A DNA stretch of 36,017 nucleotides from WJJR01 sp964440935 (GTDB taxonomy: Bacteria > Zixibacteria > MSB-5A5 > WJJR01), in assembly GCA_964440935.1 (NCBI GenBank), contig CAYTTY010000041.1:1-36017 (forward strand), in the 5' to 3' direction. Position 1 is the first letter of the stretch. Each line of letters starts with the position of its first letter. Below are positions 7,899 through 15,390 of this stretch, piece by piece. The notes beneath the pieces are model-generated. The model searched no databases. It saw only the letters and a program-made list of their open reading frames with translations, and was not told where the DNA came from. Position numbers and translations under genes: made by a program.

Positions 7899-10160
7899 TC
7901 AGAACTGCGACGACAGCGACATCACCAACCGTCGCGGATACCGTGGTCCATAGATGTAGCCCGCGTCACGGTCGACACCCCTATCGAAGTCATCTTGATA
8001 GGCATCGGTGATATTGTGAACGCCGACCGAGAGCGTACCCAGTTGACGACCCGACGCCAGGGTAATGTCGTACGACACGTCCAGATCGAATTCCACGAAC
8101 GACGGACTGCGATCCAACCGATCCTCCTCGATGTATCCCGCATAGTGCGGCAGGTCCATGGGACCGGTATATTTCATGGCAGCCAGCACCCTCAACCGGT
8201 CGAACACATCGTACAGGCTGCGCAATGAGCCGTACACGTCCGGGGTCCGGAAGAAGTTGGTTGATTGGAAATCGGGGTCGGGCGAATCGAACGTGCTGCG
8301 TTGCAGGGTCAGACCACCCACTAATTGCCAGTCGTTATACCGCATGGTCATATCCCATTCAACACCGCGCACATCGGCACCGTCGCCGTTAACCCGGTAC
8401 AGCAGACGGATTCCGGCATCGGACTCCTGCTCATCGAGCTGGAACGCATCGGAGAGTCGGGTCGAGAACACGTTCGTACTGATCTCGACATCCGCGTCAC
8501 CAATCGTGACATTGTAATCGGCACCAGCGTTTACGGTCACTGCACGTTCCTCACGAAGATCCTCCGCATTGCGAATTGTCTGGCGATCGCCACCCACGAT
8601 CAGGATGTGCAGGTCCTCATCAAAGATCTGCGGCGGGTTGTAGCCGGTTGAAACACCCGTCCGCAGTGTCAGCGCCTCCGACACGTGAATTCGGCCGGCG
8701 GCGCGTGGGCTGACGATCGCCGAGGTTACCTCGGAGTGCTGATCGAGACGCACTCCCGCTACAAATTCGAATTGATCGTCGCCACCGAAGCTATAACTGT
8801 CTTGTACATAGCCGCCGATCGTCGAGTACGTCTGATCGATGACATGATCATACCCCAAGGCGCGATCCTCCAGGCGCTCCAGCTTCGCATCGAAACCCAC
8901 AATGACCTCATGGGAACCGATGAGGCGGATTGCACGAATGCCGGCGAATCCCAGCGGGTTTTTCGTCGCACCATAAGCATTGGGATCGCGATGTGAACCG
9001 TAGTAAGTGTCGCGCTCCAGATGGGCCAGCGCCACACGCGTGCTGTAGTTGAATGTGGGGGACACCTGGTGGGACCAGTTCAGAGAGCCGCCATAGCGAT
9101 GGGTCTCCGCCGCTTCCGTTACATCGGCTTCGTGAGGCGGAACATCGAGGCGGTTCCCGCCGCGACGGTCTTCGTGGATATAGTGAGCCCCAACCGTTAT
9201 CTCCGTATTCGCCGACGGCGTTATAAACACACTGGTCCCAATCGACTCGTTCGCGATACGGCCAATCTCGGTGAAACCATCGCCGTTGGCGTCCCAATCC
9301 TGACCGCGTGTCAGGGAACCGAACACATACCCGCTGGCGGTACTCGACTCACCCAGACGTGAGACCGTGAAACTCGTAGAATTCTCAGCGGCATCTCCGA
9401 TGAGCGAGAGACCATACTCGAGCGCGATCGCGTCCTCGAATGGTCGGCGTGTTCGCATGTTCACAACTCCGGCCACGGCCGAACCACCATAGAGGGCCGA
9501 TCCACCCCCCTTGACGACTTCGACTTGCTCGATCAATTCATCGGGAAACTGCTCAAGCCCGTACACACCCGCCAGCGAACTGACAACCGGGTCCCCATCG
9601 ACAAGAATCTGACTGTACTTCCCTTCCATACCGAGCAACCGCAACTGTGTAAAGCTGCAGTTTTGACAGTTATTCTCCACGCGCACACCCGTCTGCAATG
9701 AGAGCGCGTCCGCAAGATTCCCGGATTGGGTCATCGCGATCAGTTCGGCGGGCACAACCGATGTGCGTACCGGCGCATCCTTATACAGTCGCGGCGTCCC
9801 GGTGCCCGTGACCACGATGGTCTTTCCTTCGATAGCGTGCGATACCAGTTCGACACTGAGAGACGTCCCACTGTCGCTGGCTATCGTCGTCGTTAATTCC
9901 ACCGGCTCGAATCCAACAGCGGTCACTCGCAGCGTTACGGGACCGGTGGGCACCGACAGCAGTTCAAATCGGCCATCCAAATCTGCCACGGTTCCTGTCC
10001 GCGTTCCGACAATTTGAACCGACGCTCCGATCACCGGCTTGCCGGTATCCGAATCGACGACTCGACCAGCCAATGTCCCCGACGATGCGATTGCGGCCAT
10101 GGCCGTGAACAATGCCATGTAGGCCGTTGCAAAACCCCAACCACTCAGACGCCGTTTCAT
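7899..10160 (-). CDS. TonB-dependent outer-membrane receptor with CxxC in the plug
   Basis: Outer-membrane transporter of 753 residues. Order: signal peptide (about 1-26), CarboxypepD-regulatory-like domain (about 28-108, GRVVDSDTGKPVIGASVQIV), TonB-box-like KTIVVTGTG (about 113-121), plug (about 125-245), barrel, terminal Phe (MSLSSQF). The plug contains VENNCQNCSF (Cys165 and Cys168) followed by TQLRLLGMEGKYSQILVDG. This CxxC form is seen in a subgroup of receptors from FCB-group bacteria; whether the Cys pair binds metal or forms a disulfide is open. The start is supported by GGGAG six bases before ATG 10160. A TTAG-N6-CTAA palindrome 35-50 bases upstream suggests control by the neighbouring DtxR-type protein. 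Likely cargo is an iron or other metal chelate. Confidence 0.9.
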   Translation of the reverse strand: MKRRLSGWGFATAYMALFTAMAAIASSGTLAGRVVDSDTGKPVIGASVQIVGTRTGTVADLDGRFELLSVPTGPVTLRVTAVGFEPVELTTTIASDSGTSLSVELVSHAIEGKTIVVTGTGTPRLYKDAPVRTSVVPAELIAMTQSGNLADALSLQTGVRVENNCQNCSFTQLRLLGMEGKYSQILVDGDPVVSSLAGVYGLEQFPDELIEQVEVVKGGGSALYGGSAVAGVVNMRTRRPFEDAIALEYGLSLIGDAAENSTSFTVSRLGESSTASGYVFGSLTRGQDWDANGDGFTEIGRIANESIGTSVFITPSANTEITVGAHYIHEDRRGGNRLDVPPHEADVTEAAETHRYGGSLNWSHQVSPTFNYSTRVALAHLERDTYYGSHRDPNAYGATKNPLGFAGIRAIRLIGSHEVIVGFDAKLERLEDRALGYDHVIDQTYSTIGGYVQDSYSFGGDDQFEFVAGVRLDQHSEVTSAIVSPRAAGRIHVSEALTLRTGVSTGYNPPQIFDEDLHILIVGGDRQTIRNAEDLREERAVTVNAGADYNVTIGDADVEISTNVFSTRLSDAFQLDEQESDAGIRLLYRVNGDGADVRGVEWDMTMRYNDWQLVGGLTLQRSTFDSPDPDFQSTNFFRTPDVYGSLRSLYDVFDRLRVLAAMKYTGPMDLPHYAGYIEEDRLDRSPSFVEFDLDVSYDITLASGRQLGTLSVGVHNITDAYQDDFDRGVDRDAGYIYGPRYPRRLVMSLSSQF

Positions 10161-10194
10161 TTCGTACTCCCTTCGGTTATTTGCCGACGCTAAT

Positions 10195-10210
10195 GTTAGT
10201 CATACCTAAC
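10195..10210. promoter_or_regulatory. Predicted DtxR-type operator (site 1)
   Basis: GTTAGTCATACCTAAC, a GTTAG-N6-CTAAC dyad 35-50 bases upstream of the TonB receptor start. It matches sites 2 and 3 in spacing and half-site wording and lies where a repressor would block initiation. The half-sites resemble those of DtxR/IdeR boxes. Confidence 0.6.
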
Positions 10211-10219
10211 TGTCATTCT

Positions 10220-10244
10220 AAAAATAAAAGAGAAGCCCGTTCTC
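10220..10244 (-). terminator. Weak intrinsic terminator after the DtxR gene
   Basis: On the minus strand, a short stem GAGAA/TTCTC (10244-10240 with 10234-10230, loop CGGGC) is followed by TTTTATTTTT. The T-run is good but the stem has only five pairs, so termination would be modest. It separates the regulator from the receptor gene. Confidence 0.35.
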
Positions 10245-10264
10245 CTATCGCATCGTTGCCATAA

Positions 10265-10280
10265 GTTAGCCGCCGCTAAC
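10265..10280. promoter_or_regulatory. Predicted DtxR-type operator (site 2)
   Basis: GTTAGCCGCCGCTAAC, a GTTAG-N6-CTAAC dyad in the 142-bp gap between the regulator and the TonB receptor. It is about 105 bases upstream of the receptor start and 55 bases from site 1 (about five helical turns). Confidence 0.6.
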
Positions 10281-10302
10281 TCTCAGCCCAAAAAAACTCG
10301 TA

Positions 10303-10809
10303 CTACACATCTAATCTCTTAAGCATCTCCTGGGGGTCGACCGCCTCACATTCCTCACACTGACCGCCTTTCAGACGCAACTCAAGATACTCATGGAAAT
10401 GAGCGATGACCTCCTGGACATCCATCCGACAACGCGTGACATAATCCATGAAGGCGATCAGCCGGTCGAGTGTCTTCGGGCTGACCACGTGCTCAATCTC
10501 ACACGCGTCGCGATCGGCCGTGCGCACATCGAGATTCAGCACTTCTTCGAAGAATCGTCTGAGTACTTCGTAGCGCTGATTGATGTCGCCGGCTGCCCGG
10601 CGGCCCCGCGGAGTCAGCTTCACCGCTCCATAGGCCGGATGATGGACCAGTCCTTTCGATTTAAGTTGGCGCAGGGCGCCCGATACGCTCGGCATCGTCA
10701 CCCCCAGCGCCTCCGAAATGGCCTTCACCCGCACCTGGTTGCCTCCCTCCCCCAGACGCAGCACGGTCTTAAGGTACATTTCCATATTGGGTGACAAGTT
10801 CTTGGCCAT
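10303..10809 (-). CDS. DtxR-family metal-dependent transcriptional regulator
   Basis: Metal-responsive regulator of 168 residues. It has an N-terminal winged helix (about 8-70, EMYLKTVLRL, then VTMPSVSGALRQLKSKGLVHH) and a metal-binding/dimerisation domain (about 75-145). The primary site looks intact and of the iron (DtxR) rather than manganese (MntR) type: M11 in EMYL plus C103, E106 and H107 in DACEIEHVVS. A C-terminal Cys pair (QCEEC, about 155-158) is an extra and might bind metal. No SH3-like domain is present. The start ATG 10809 has GGGGAG six bases upstream. Its promoter spacer contains a TTAG-N6-CTAA palindrome, which predicts autoregulation, and identical sites precede the receptor operon it probably controls. 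Confidence 0.9.
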   Translation of the reverse strand: MAKNLSPNMEMYLKTVLRLGEGGNQVRVKAISEALGVTMPSVSGALRQLKSKGLVHHPAYGAVKLTPRGRRAAGDINQRYEVLRRFFEEVLNLDVRTADRDACEIEHVVSPKTLDRLIAFMDYVTRCRMDVQEVIAHFHEYLELRLKGGQCEECEAVDPQEMLKRLDV

Positions 10810-10839
10810 TGCAATCTCCCCGTGTTAGGGACAGTCAAC

Positions 10840-10868
10840 TAATTATTAGGCGCAGCTAAGTGTGTCAA
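10840..10868 (-). promoter_or_regulatory. Promoter of the DtxR gene with embedded operator (site 3)
   Basis: A sigma70-like promoter is read on the minus strand: -35 TTGACA (10863-10868), 17-bp spacer, -10 TAATTA (10840-10845). The palindrome ATTAGGCGCAGCTAAG (10845-10860) fills the spacer almost exactly, so a bound dimer would exclude RNA polymerase. This is the clearest regulatory site in the left half. Confidence 0.65.
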
Positions 10869-11036
10869 GCAGAGTTTTGTGAAATATCGCGCAATCCATC
10901 CACTTTTGACATTTCAGACTGGACACACTGACAAACGCTGCTGCAAGTTCATTGACACCGTCCAACTCGCATCGTCCGTTGTGGCGCCGCAGCGCGCTGA
11001 GGACGTTGTCTGTGATGGGTCCGTCGGTTCAGATTC

Positions 11037-12779
11037 ATGCCTATCTCCGTGCTATTGAACGATCAACACCGCCGCTGGGTGAATGTCTCTGACAATCAGT
11101 GGTCGATTTACGCCTGCGGTTACCGCGTGCGCCGTGACCGCTACCTGTACGCAGAAAACTGGGCAGATGAGGTCCTACGAAACCTGAGTTCCCGATCATG
11201 GGACGATTCCCTTGTCCCCCTGCGAGAGGCGATTGCCGATTGGAACGGATGCTGGGGCCTTGTCATCGAACATGATTCGGGCGGTTTGTTCTGTGCCACC
11301 GACCGCATTCGAGGTATTCCCCTGTTTTACGCTGTGGGCAACGGCCATCTGACAGTGAGTTCTACAATGACCGAGCTTCTGAGTCGAGTCGATAATCCTC
11401 GTATCGTCGATGCCTCGGCATTGGAACTCCTTCTTGGTGGCTTCACTCTTGGCAACCAAACGCTGGTTTCCGGGATCAACAAACTGAAGGCCGGTGAGTA
11501 CCTGGAACTTTCGCCGGATCAGCACGTGTCACAACTCCGTATTCGAAGTTACTACCGATTTCTCCCAACGTCAGACGCCGTCACATCACCCGAATCGCGA
11601 GAGTCGGAGCTTCACGACCGGCTCGATGCCGCTATTGCTCCGTTGACACACAGCTCGGATGACCGAACGCTGCTGGTCTCCCTCAGTGGTGGGCTCGACT
11701 CACGGTTGGTGCTGGCCATCTTGCATCGCCAGGGTGCCCGGAACCTGATGACCTTCACCTATGGGTCGGACACGTTCGACGACGTCCGTCTCGCACGGGA
11801 GGTCACCGACACGTTGGGCGTCCCGCACATCAGGATCCCGTACACATCACAGATGTGGCAAACGTGGATTGACTCACCCCGTATGCGCGCGTATTGGCAG
11901 TGGGCCGGACAGTGTGCGTCCCTCCCCCATATTCAGGATCTCCCCGCGCTTGAGGCTGTCTGCAAAGATCTTAGAGATTGCCCGAGACCACTGGTGATCA
12001 CAGGGCACTCAGGCGATTTTCTGGCCGGCTCACACATCTCCTTCGAGTTGACCGATCCGGAAACGCGCCGGACCCCCAACCAGTTGGCGCGGATCGCATG
12101 TCGTTGGAACTTTAACAATTGGGCTACGGGTAAGAACGCGCCGGCCAAGTCTCTTCTTTGTAAGATCCCTGAAGATCTGGACGCGTATCGAACAAATCAG
12201 CAAACCACGGACGCCGATTGTGTTCAAGCCTGGGAGCTGGATAACCGTACATCCCAATTCATCGTCAACAATGCGCGTGCGTACGAATTCATGAATTGTG
12301 ATTGGACCCTCCCGTTGTTCGACTACGGCCTAATGGATTTGTTTGCCAACACCCCGTTGAGTGATCGTATCGGTCAACGTCTCTATGTGGCAACTGCACA
12401 GAACACAATCCTTTCCGGCCGATACGGACCGTTAGGGCAGATACCGACAACCCGCGGCACATCCAATACGGGCAGAGCAAAACACCATCACATCAAAAAC
12501 CTTCTGAACACGCTCGGTCTTCTCGAAACGGCACGTCAACTCAGTAGTCGACAGCGACAATCGCACCCGTTGGCCATCGACAGTTTATTCGCCGACGGTA
12601 TCGATCCGTGCACGGTTATGGTCGGGGATGTCATGGAGCGTAGGGACATTCTGCCCTACCTGACACCATCCACACGGCGAGTGGTCGAGTTATCGCGACG
12701 TCGACGACTCAGCCAGATGAGGCCGAATGGCCTTCTGGCAGCCGTGTATCTCGCCGAGGTTGGCAAACAATTGCAGTAG
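11037..12779 (+). CDS. Asparagine-synthetase-like protein without the glutaminase cysteine
   Basis: ATP-dependent amide-forming fold of 580 residues. The N-terminal third resembles a class II glutamine amidotransferase domain (CATDRIRGIPLFYAV at about 86-100, then a GINKLKAGEYLEL linker), but the protein opens MPISVLLN and has no Cys2 nucleophile, so it probably cannot hydrolyse glutamine. The synthetase domain keeps the PP-loop SGGLDS at 217-222 followed by Arg where AsnB has Ser, and GHSGDFLAG in place of the usual SGDGGDE. Related proteins occur in surface-polysaccharide, lasso-peptide and other biosynthetic clusters, but none of those partners is beside it. It is a lone plus-strand gene among minus-strand neighbours, possibly acquired. 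No Shine-Dalgarno is evident before ATG 11037. True substrate unknown. Confidence 0.8.
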   Translation: MPISVLLNDQHRRWVNVSDNQWSIYACGYRVRRDRYLYAENWADEVLRNLSSRSWDDSLVPLREAIADWNGCWGLVIEHDSGGLFCATDRIRGIPLFYAVGNGHLTVSSTMTELLSRVDNPRIVDASALELLLGGFTLGNQTLVSGINKLKAGEYLELSPDQHVSQLRIRSYYRFLPTSDAVTSPESRESELHDRLDAAIAPLTHSSDDRTLLVSLSGGLDSRLVLAILHRQGARNLMTFTYGSDTFDDVRLAREVTDTLGVPHIRIPYTSQMWQTWIDSPRMRAYWQWAGQCASLPHIQDLPALEAVCKDLRDCPRPLVITGHSGDFLAGSHISFELTDPETRRTPNQLARIACRWNFNNWATGKNAPAKSLLCKIPEDLDAYRTNQQTTDADCVQAWELDNRTSQFIVNNARAYEFMNCDWTLPLFDYGLMDLFANTPLSDRIGQRLYVATAQNTILSGRYGPLGQIPTTRGTSNTGRAKHHHIKNLLNTLGLLETARQLSSRQRQSHPLAIDSLFADGIDPCTVMVGDVMERRDILPYLTPSTRRVVELSRRRRLSQMRPNGLLAAVYLAEVGKQLQ

Positions 12780-12792
12780 TCATCTGAAGGGA

Positions 12793-13461
12793 TCACCACT
12801 CACACCCACGGGTTGCCTCACGATACTGGCAGAACAGGCACTTCTCCGATGGGGGCGGCGGATCGGGAAGCGTCAGAACGGTCATCACTTCGCGGAGGAA
12901 TTTTAGAAAGGCGATATCATCGCGCTTGATCTCCACCCAGGTGATGGTACCGCCGAGCGTAGCGGCACCGTCGCCGTCATGATCAAAGCCCGTGGGCTCA
13001 TAAACCAGCAAGCCCAACTTGGAGACCGGCGCCAGTTCGAGTTTGCCCGGTGCGGCATGTTCCAGTGAATACGCGTAGGCGTGGAGTTGACGTGCATAGA
13101 TGAACTTCGATGACGGTTTCACGGCCGATGTTTTGAAGTCGATCACGCCATAGCTGCCGTCATCGAATTGAATCACCGTATCGAATGCTCCGCGAATGTA
13201 GCACGTGTCCTCAATCCCCTCAAACGCAATCGGCACCGACTGGACCCATTTCCCCGACAATGCAAACTTGCCGGGCGGCAACTCTGTCGTCGCGGTCTCG
13301 GTGCGCGAGTTCATGAACCGGTCTTTCATCTTCGAATCGATCACCGAGAAAATGCCCGGCATCCCGGTGCGCGGACGCGGGAATTGATGTCTCACCTTCA
13401 AATAAAAGCAGCGCTTGCACTCCTGATAGAGAAAGGCGAAATCGGAGGGGGAGAGTTTCAT
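12793..13461 (-). CDS. Cas4/RecB-like PD-(D/E)XK nuclease with Fe-S-type cysteines
   Basis: Predicted DNA exonuclease-fold protein of 222 residues. Core residues are visible: D94 in GAFDTVI, D108 and K110 in GVIDFKTS (the D/E-x-K motif), and motif IV-like Q125 with Y129 in RQLHAYAY. Cysteines C15 and C18 at the N-terminus and C208, C211 and C220 at the C-terminus match the split arrangement that holds a 4Fe-4S cluster in Cas4, AddB and related nucleases. No CRISPR array, cas1/cas2 or addA is in the window, so this is an orphan member of the PDDEXK_1 superfamily, presumably acting in repair or mobile-element biology. ATG 13461 places the family-typical KLSPSDF at the start; a GTG at 13482 is the alternative, and neither has a good ribosome site. 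Confidence 0.8.
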   Translation of the reverse strand: MKLSPSDFAFLYQECKRCFYLKVRHQFPRPRTGMPGIFSVIDSKMKDRFMNSRTETATTELPPGKFALSGKWVQSVPIAFEGIEDTCYIRGAFDTVIQFDDGSYGVIDFKTSAVKPSSKFIYARQLHAYAYSLEHAAPGKLELAPVSKLGLLVYEPTGFDHDGDGAATLGGTITWVEIKRDDIAFLKFLREVMTVLTLPDPPPPSEKCLFCQYREATRGCEW

Positions 13462-13506
13462 GGGCACAAAGTGGTATATCACGTTAATGATGTAAACAAG
13501 CTAATT

Positions 13507-13555
13507 GTAGAGCGGCCGCCTCGGCCGCTCGGGCCGGCCGAGGCGGCCGGACTAC
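13507..13555. repeat. GC-rich perfect palindrome
   Basis: GGCCGCCTCGGCC (13514-13526) and its exact complement (13536-13548) form a 13-bp stem, bounded by GTAG and CTAC. A related half-copy, with CCGGCCGCTC and GAGGCGGCCG, lies at about 13653-13686. It stands upstream of the nuclease gene and has no T-run, so it looks more like a repetitive palindrome than a terminator. Confidence 0.7.
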
Positions 13556-13580
13556 GACGAGCGCACCTTCAGGCCTGTAG

Positions 13581-13647
13581 GTCAGAAGCACCGCGCGTCA
13601 TCAAGGGTCGGAATCGAAGTGACGCATTGATGCGCGGAGCTCCTGAC
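13581..13647. repeat. Short element with 20-bp imperfect inverted ends
   Basis: GTCAGAAGCACCGCGCGTCA at 13581-13600 is repeated in inverted form at 13628-13647 (17 of 20 positions by eye). It lies between the GGCCGCCTCGGCC palindromes, giving a nested palindromic array of about 180 bp between the nuclease and the radical SAM gene. Confidence 0.6.
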
Positions 13648-13739
13648 ACTCCCCGGCCGCTCTATCCACACGAGGCGGCCGAACTACAATCAAATTGTGT
13701 CTTGAGCACGGCGACACGCTTGTGTTACCCCTGCGGGAC

Positions 13740-15032
13740 TTAAAGCGCTTGCAACACCGTCTCCACAAAATCATACTCCGCTCGTTGCACCGGGAGGTTG
13801 ATACGTTGGGAGACCGAGTCCGGTGTTTCATCGTCGAGGAACAAGCCGTCGCTGTTGAGGCAATCGGGCGGCAGGATGAGACGATCCGCGTCAATGCCGG
13901 ATGCGTTGAATTGATCGGCGATATCGCCGCCGACGAGCAAATTGGACGTGGTCACAGTGTGACCCCAGAAGTCGTTCTTCACGATCAGTGGAATCAATTC
14001 GAGATTCGTTGTACGCTCCATCGTGCGTTGGCACAGATCGGCGATGAACGAACCGGCGGTCACGCCGGTGGAAAGACACAATCGCTTCGGCCGCTTAATC
14101 GATGTCGGTAAATCCTCAAAGCGCTCTGCAAACCCATCGAGCAACTGACGCAGCATACCAATACCATTTTCCACCTGGCAGAAATCGTCGTAGTAGTCGG
14201 CGTCGGGAAGACGCCGTCCGGCGATCAGAAACATATCGTCGGCGGCGTAAATCGCGCCCAATCCATGTCTCTTGCGCATCATCGCCTGGCGCTTGTCGAT
14301 CTCACGCAAAATCTGTGCGGCCGATTCAGAACTCAGCAATTCCAGATCGGGCAAATTGGCGCGGTGCTGTGTCAAGCCGATGGGCACGACTCCCACCGAC
14401 GGAACGTTCGGGTACATCGCCAACAGATCATCAAACGATTGCCACAGCACATCCCCATCATTGAGCTTCGGCGTGACGACAATTTGCGTATGGGTATCGA
14501 TCCCGTGGTCATGCAAGCGTTTCAGCAATGGCAGAATCGGCTCGGCGTCGGGTTTGCGCAGATAGATGCGACGTACCTCGTCGTTCGTGCAATGCACCGA
14601 CACATACAATGGCGACAAGCGTTGCTCAAACACCCGCTGGTAGTCCTCCTCGGTCATATTCGTCAACGTGACGAAATTCCCGTGGAGGAATGACAGCCGG
14701 TAATCGTCGTCTTTGATGTACAACGTGCGACGTAGCTTCTTCTTCGGCTGCTGATGGACAAAACAGAAATCGCAGTTTGCCTTGCAGATGCGAATCTTGT
14801 CGGGTTCCCATTCGATACCCAGATCGTCGTCGAAATCTTTGAGAATCTCCAATTCCGTCACGGTCCCGTCGGGCCGCTGAACGGTCATGGTCAGTTCTTC
14901 ATCGGCGGCATAGAAGCGCGCGTCGATCACGTCGCGCAGGACGACCCCATTGATCCGCACGACCTCATCGCCCGGACGTAGCTCGCCCTCAGGGAAGAAA
15001 CGGGTATCGTGGATGTGCTTGACGATCGGCAT
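13740..15032 (-). CDS. Radical SAM / DUF512 protein (TIGR03279-like)
   Basis: 430-residue protein with three parts: an N-terminal PDZ-like segment (about 1-60, GELRPGDEVVRINGVVLRDV), a radical-SAM-like cysteine motif CKANCDFCFVHQ (C-x3-C-x2-C) leading into HGNFVTLTN and LYVSVHCTN, and a C-terminal DUF512 region (DCLNSDGLFLDDET near the end). The architecture is that of the putative radical SAM family TIGR03279, known mainly from Firmicutes and cyanobacteria; the reaction is not established. I place the start at ATG 15032 (MPIVKHIHDTRF). The longer frame to 15146 would run 71 bases into the regulator gene and adds residues unlike the family. It lies 43 bp after that regulator and could share its transcript. 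Confidence 0.85.
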   Translation of the reverse strand: MPIVKHIHDTRFFPEGELRPGDEVVRINGVVLRDVIDARFYAADEELTMTVQRPDGTVTELEILKDFDDDLGIEWEPDKIRICKANCDFCFVHQQPKKKLRRTLYIKDDDYRLSFLHGNFVTLTNMTEEDYQRVFEQRLSPLYVSVHCTNDEVRRIYLRKPDAEPILPLLKRLHDHGIDTHTQIVVTPKLNDGDVLWQSFDDLLAMYPNVPSVGVVPIGLTQHRANLPDLELLSSESAAQILREIDKRQAMMRKRHGLGAIYAADDMFLIAGRRLPDADYYDDFCQVENGIGMLRQLLDGFAERFEDLPTSIKRPKRLCLSTGVTAGSFIADLCQRTMERTTNLELIPLIVKNDFWGHTVTTSNLLVGGDIADQFNASGIDADRLILPPDCLNSDGLFLDDETPDSVSQRINLPVQRAEYDFVETVLQAL

Positions 15033-15075
15033 CGAGGGTAATACGGCATTGGCGGCGGTGTGTTGACTCCCGGCA

Positions 15076-15390
15076 TCAACGGTTGGAGGAAGATGAGCTC
15101 TCCCCCACACCGGCAAGTTCCTGCAACGCCCGCACATGGGCAGCAAATGCCCTGCGACCTTTCAGGGTCAAGCGTGCCCATGTCCGCTGGCGTCCGTTTA
15201 GAGCATTCTTGCGCAGTTTTACGTATCCCGCATCCACGAGGTGGCTGATGTGTTTGGATACGACGGAGTCACTGACATCCAGCTCCTCTCGCAGCACCCG
15301 GAACTCCGCTTCCTCCAATGGTGCCAGGAGCGCGCAGATCTGAAGGCGCTTGGGAGCGTGGATGACCGGATCGAATTGGACCGTTTTCAC
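15076..15390 (-). CDS. Winged-helix regulator (MarR/ArsR-like, PF13601-type)
   Basis: Small DNA-binding protein of 104 residues: HAPKRLQICALLAPLEEAEF, then a helix-turn-helix LREELDVSDSVVSKHISHLV and a wing DAGYVKLRKNALNGRQRTWARLT. This is the compact winged-helix type often paired with a small membrane protein, as here. Its GTG start overlaps the stop of the membrane-protein gene by four bases (GTGA), so the two are translationally coupled. Three TTTCC-N5-GGAAA palindromes over the operon promoter are its likely targets, giving autoregulation (inference). The C-terminus is a Ser-rich tail. The signal it senses is unknown. Confidence 0.8.
   Translation of the reverse strand: MKTVQFDPVIHAPKRLQICALLAPLEEAEFRVLREELDVSDSVVSKHISHLVDAGYVKLRKNALNGRQRTWARLTLKGRRAFAAHVRALQELAGVGESSSSSNR

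Noticed and set aside
13507..13686. CRISPR array next to the Cas4-like nuclease
   Set aside because: The repeats are palindromic and irregular, without evenly spaced unique spacers.
15033..15146. Longer start for the radical SAM/DUF512 protein
   Set aside because: It would overlap the upstream regulator by 71 bases and adds 38 residues that do not fit the family, whose N-terminus is the PDZ-like segment beginning near MPIVKHI.
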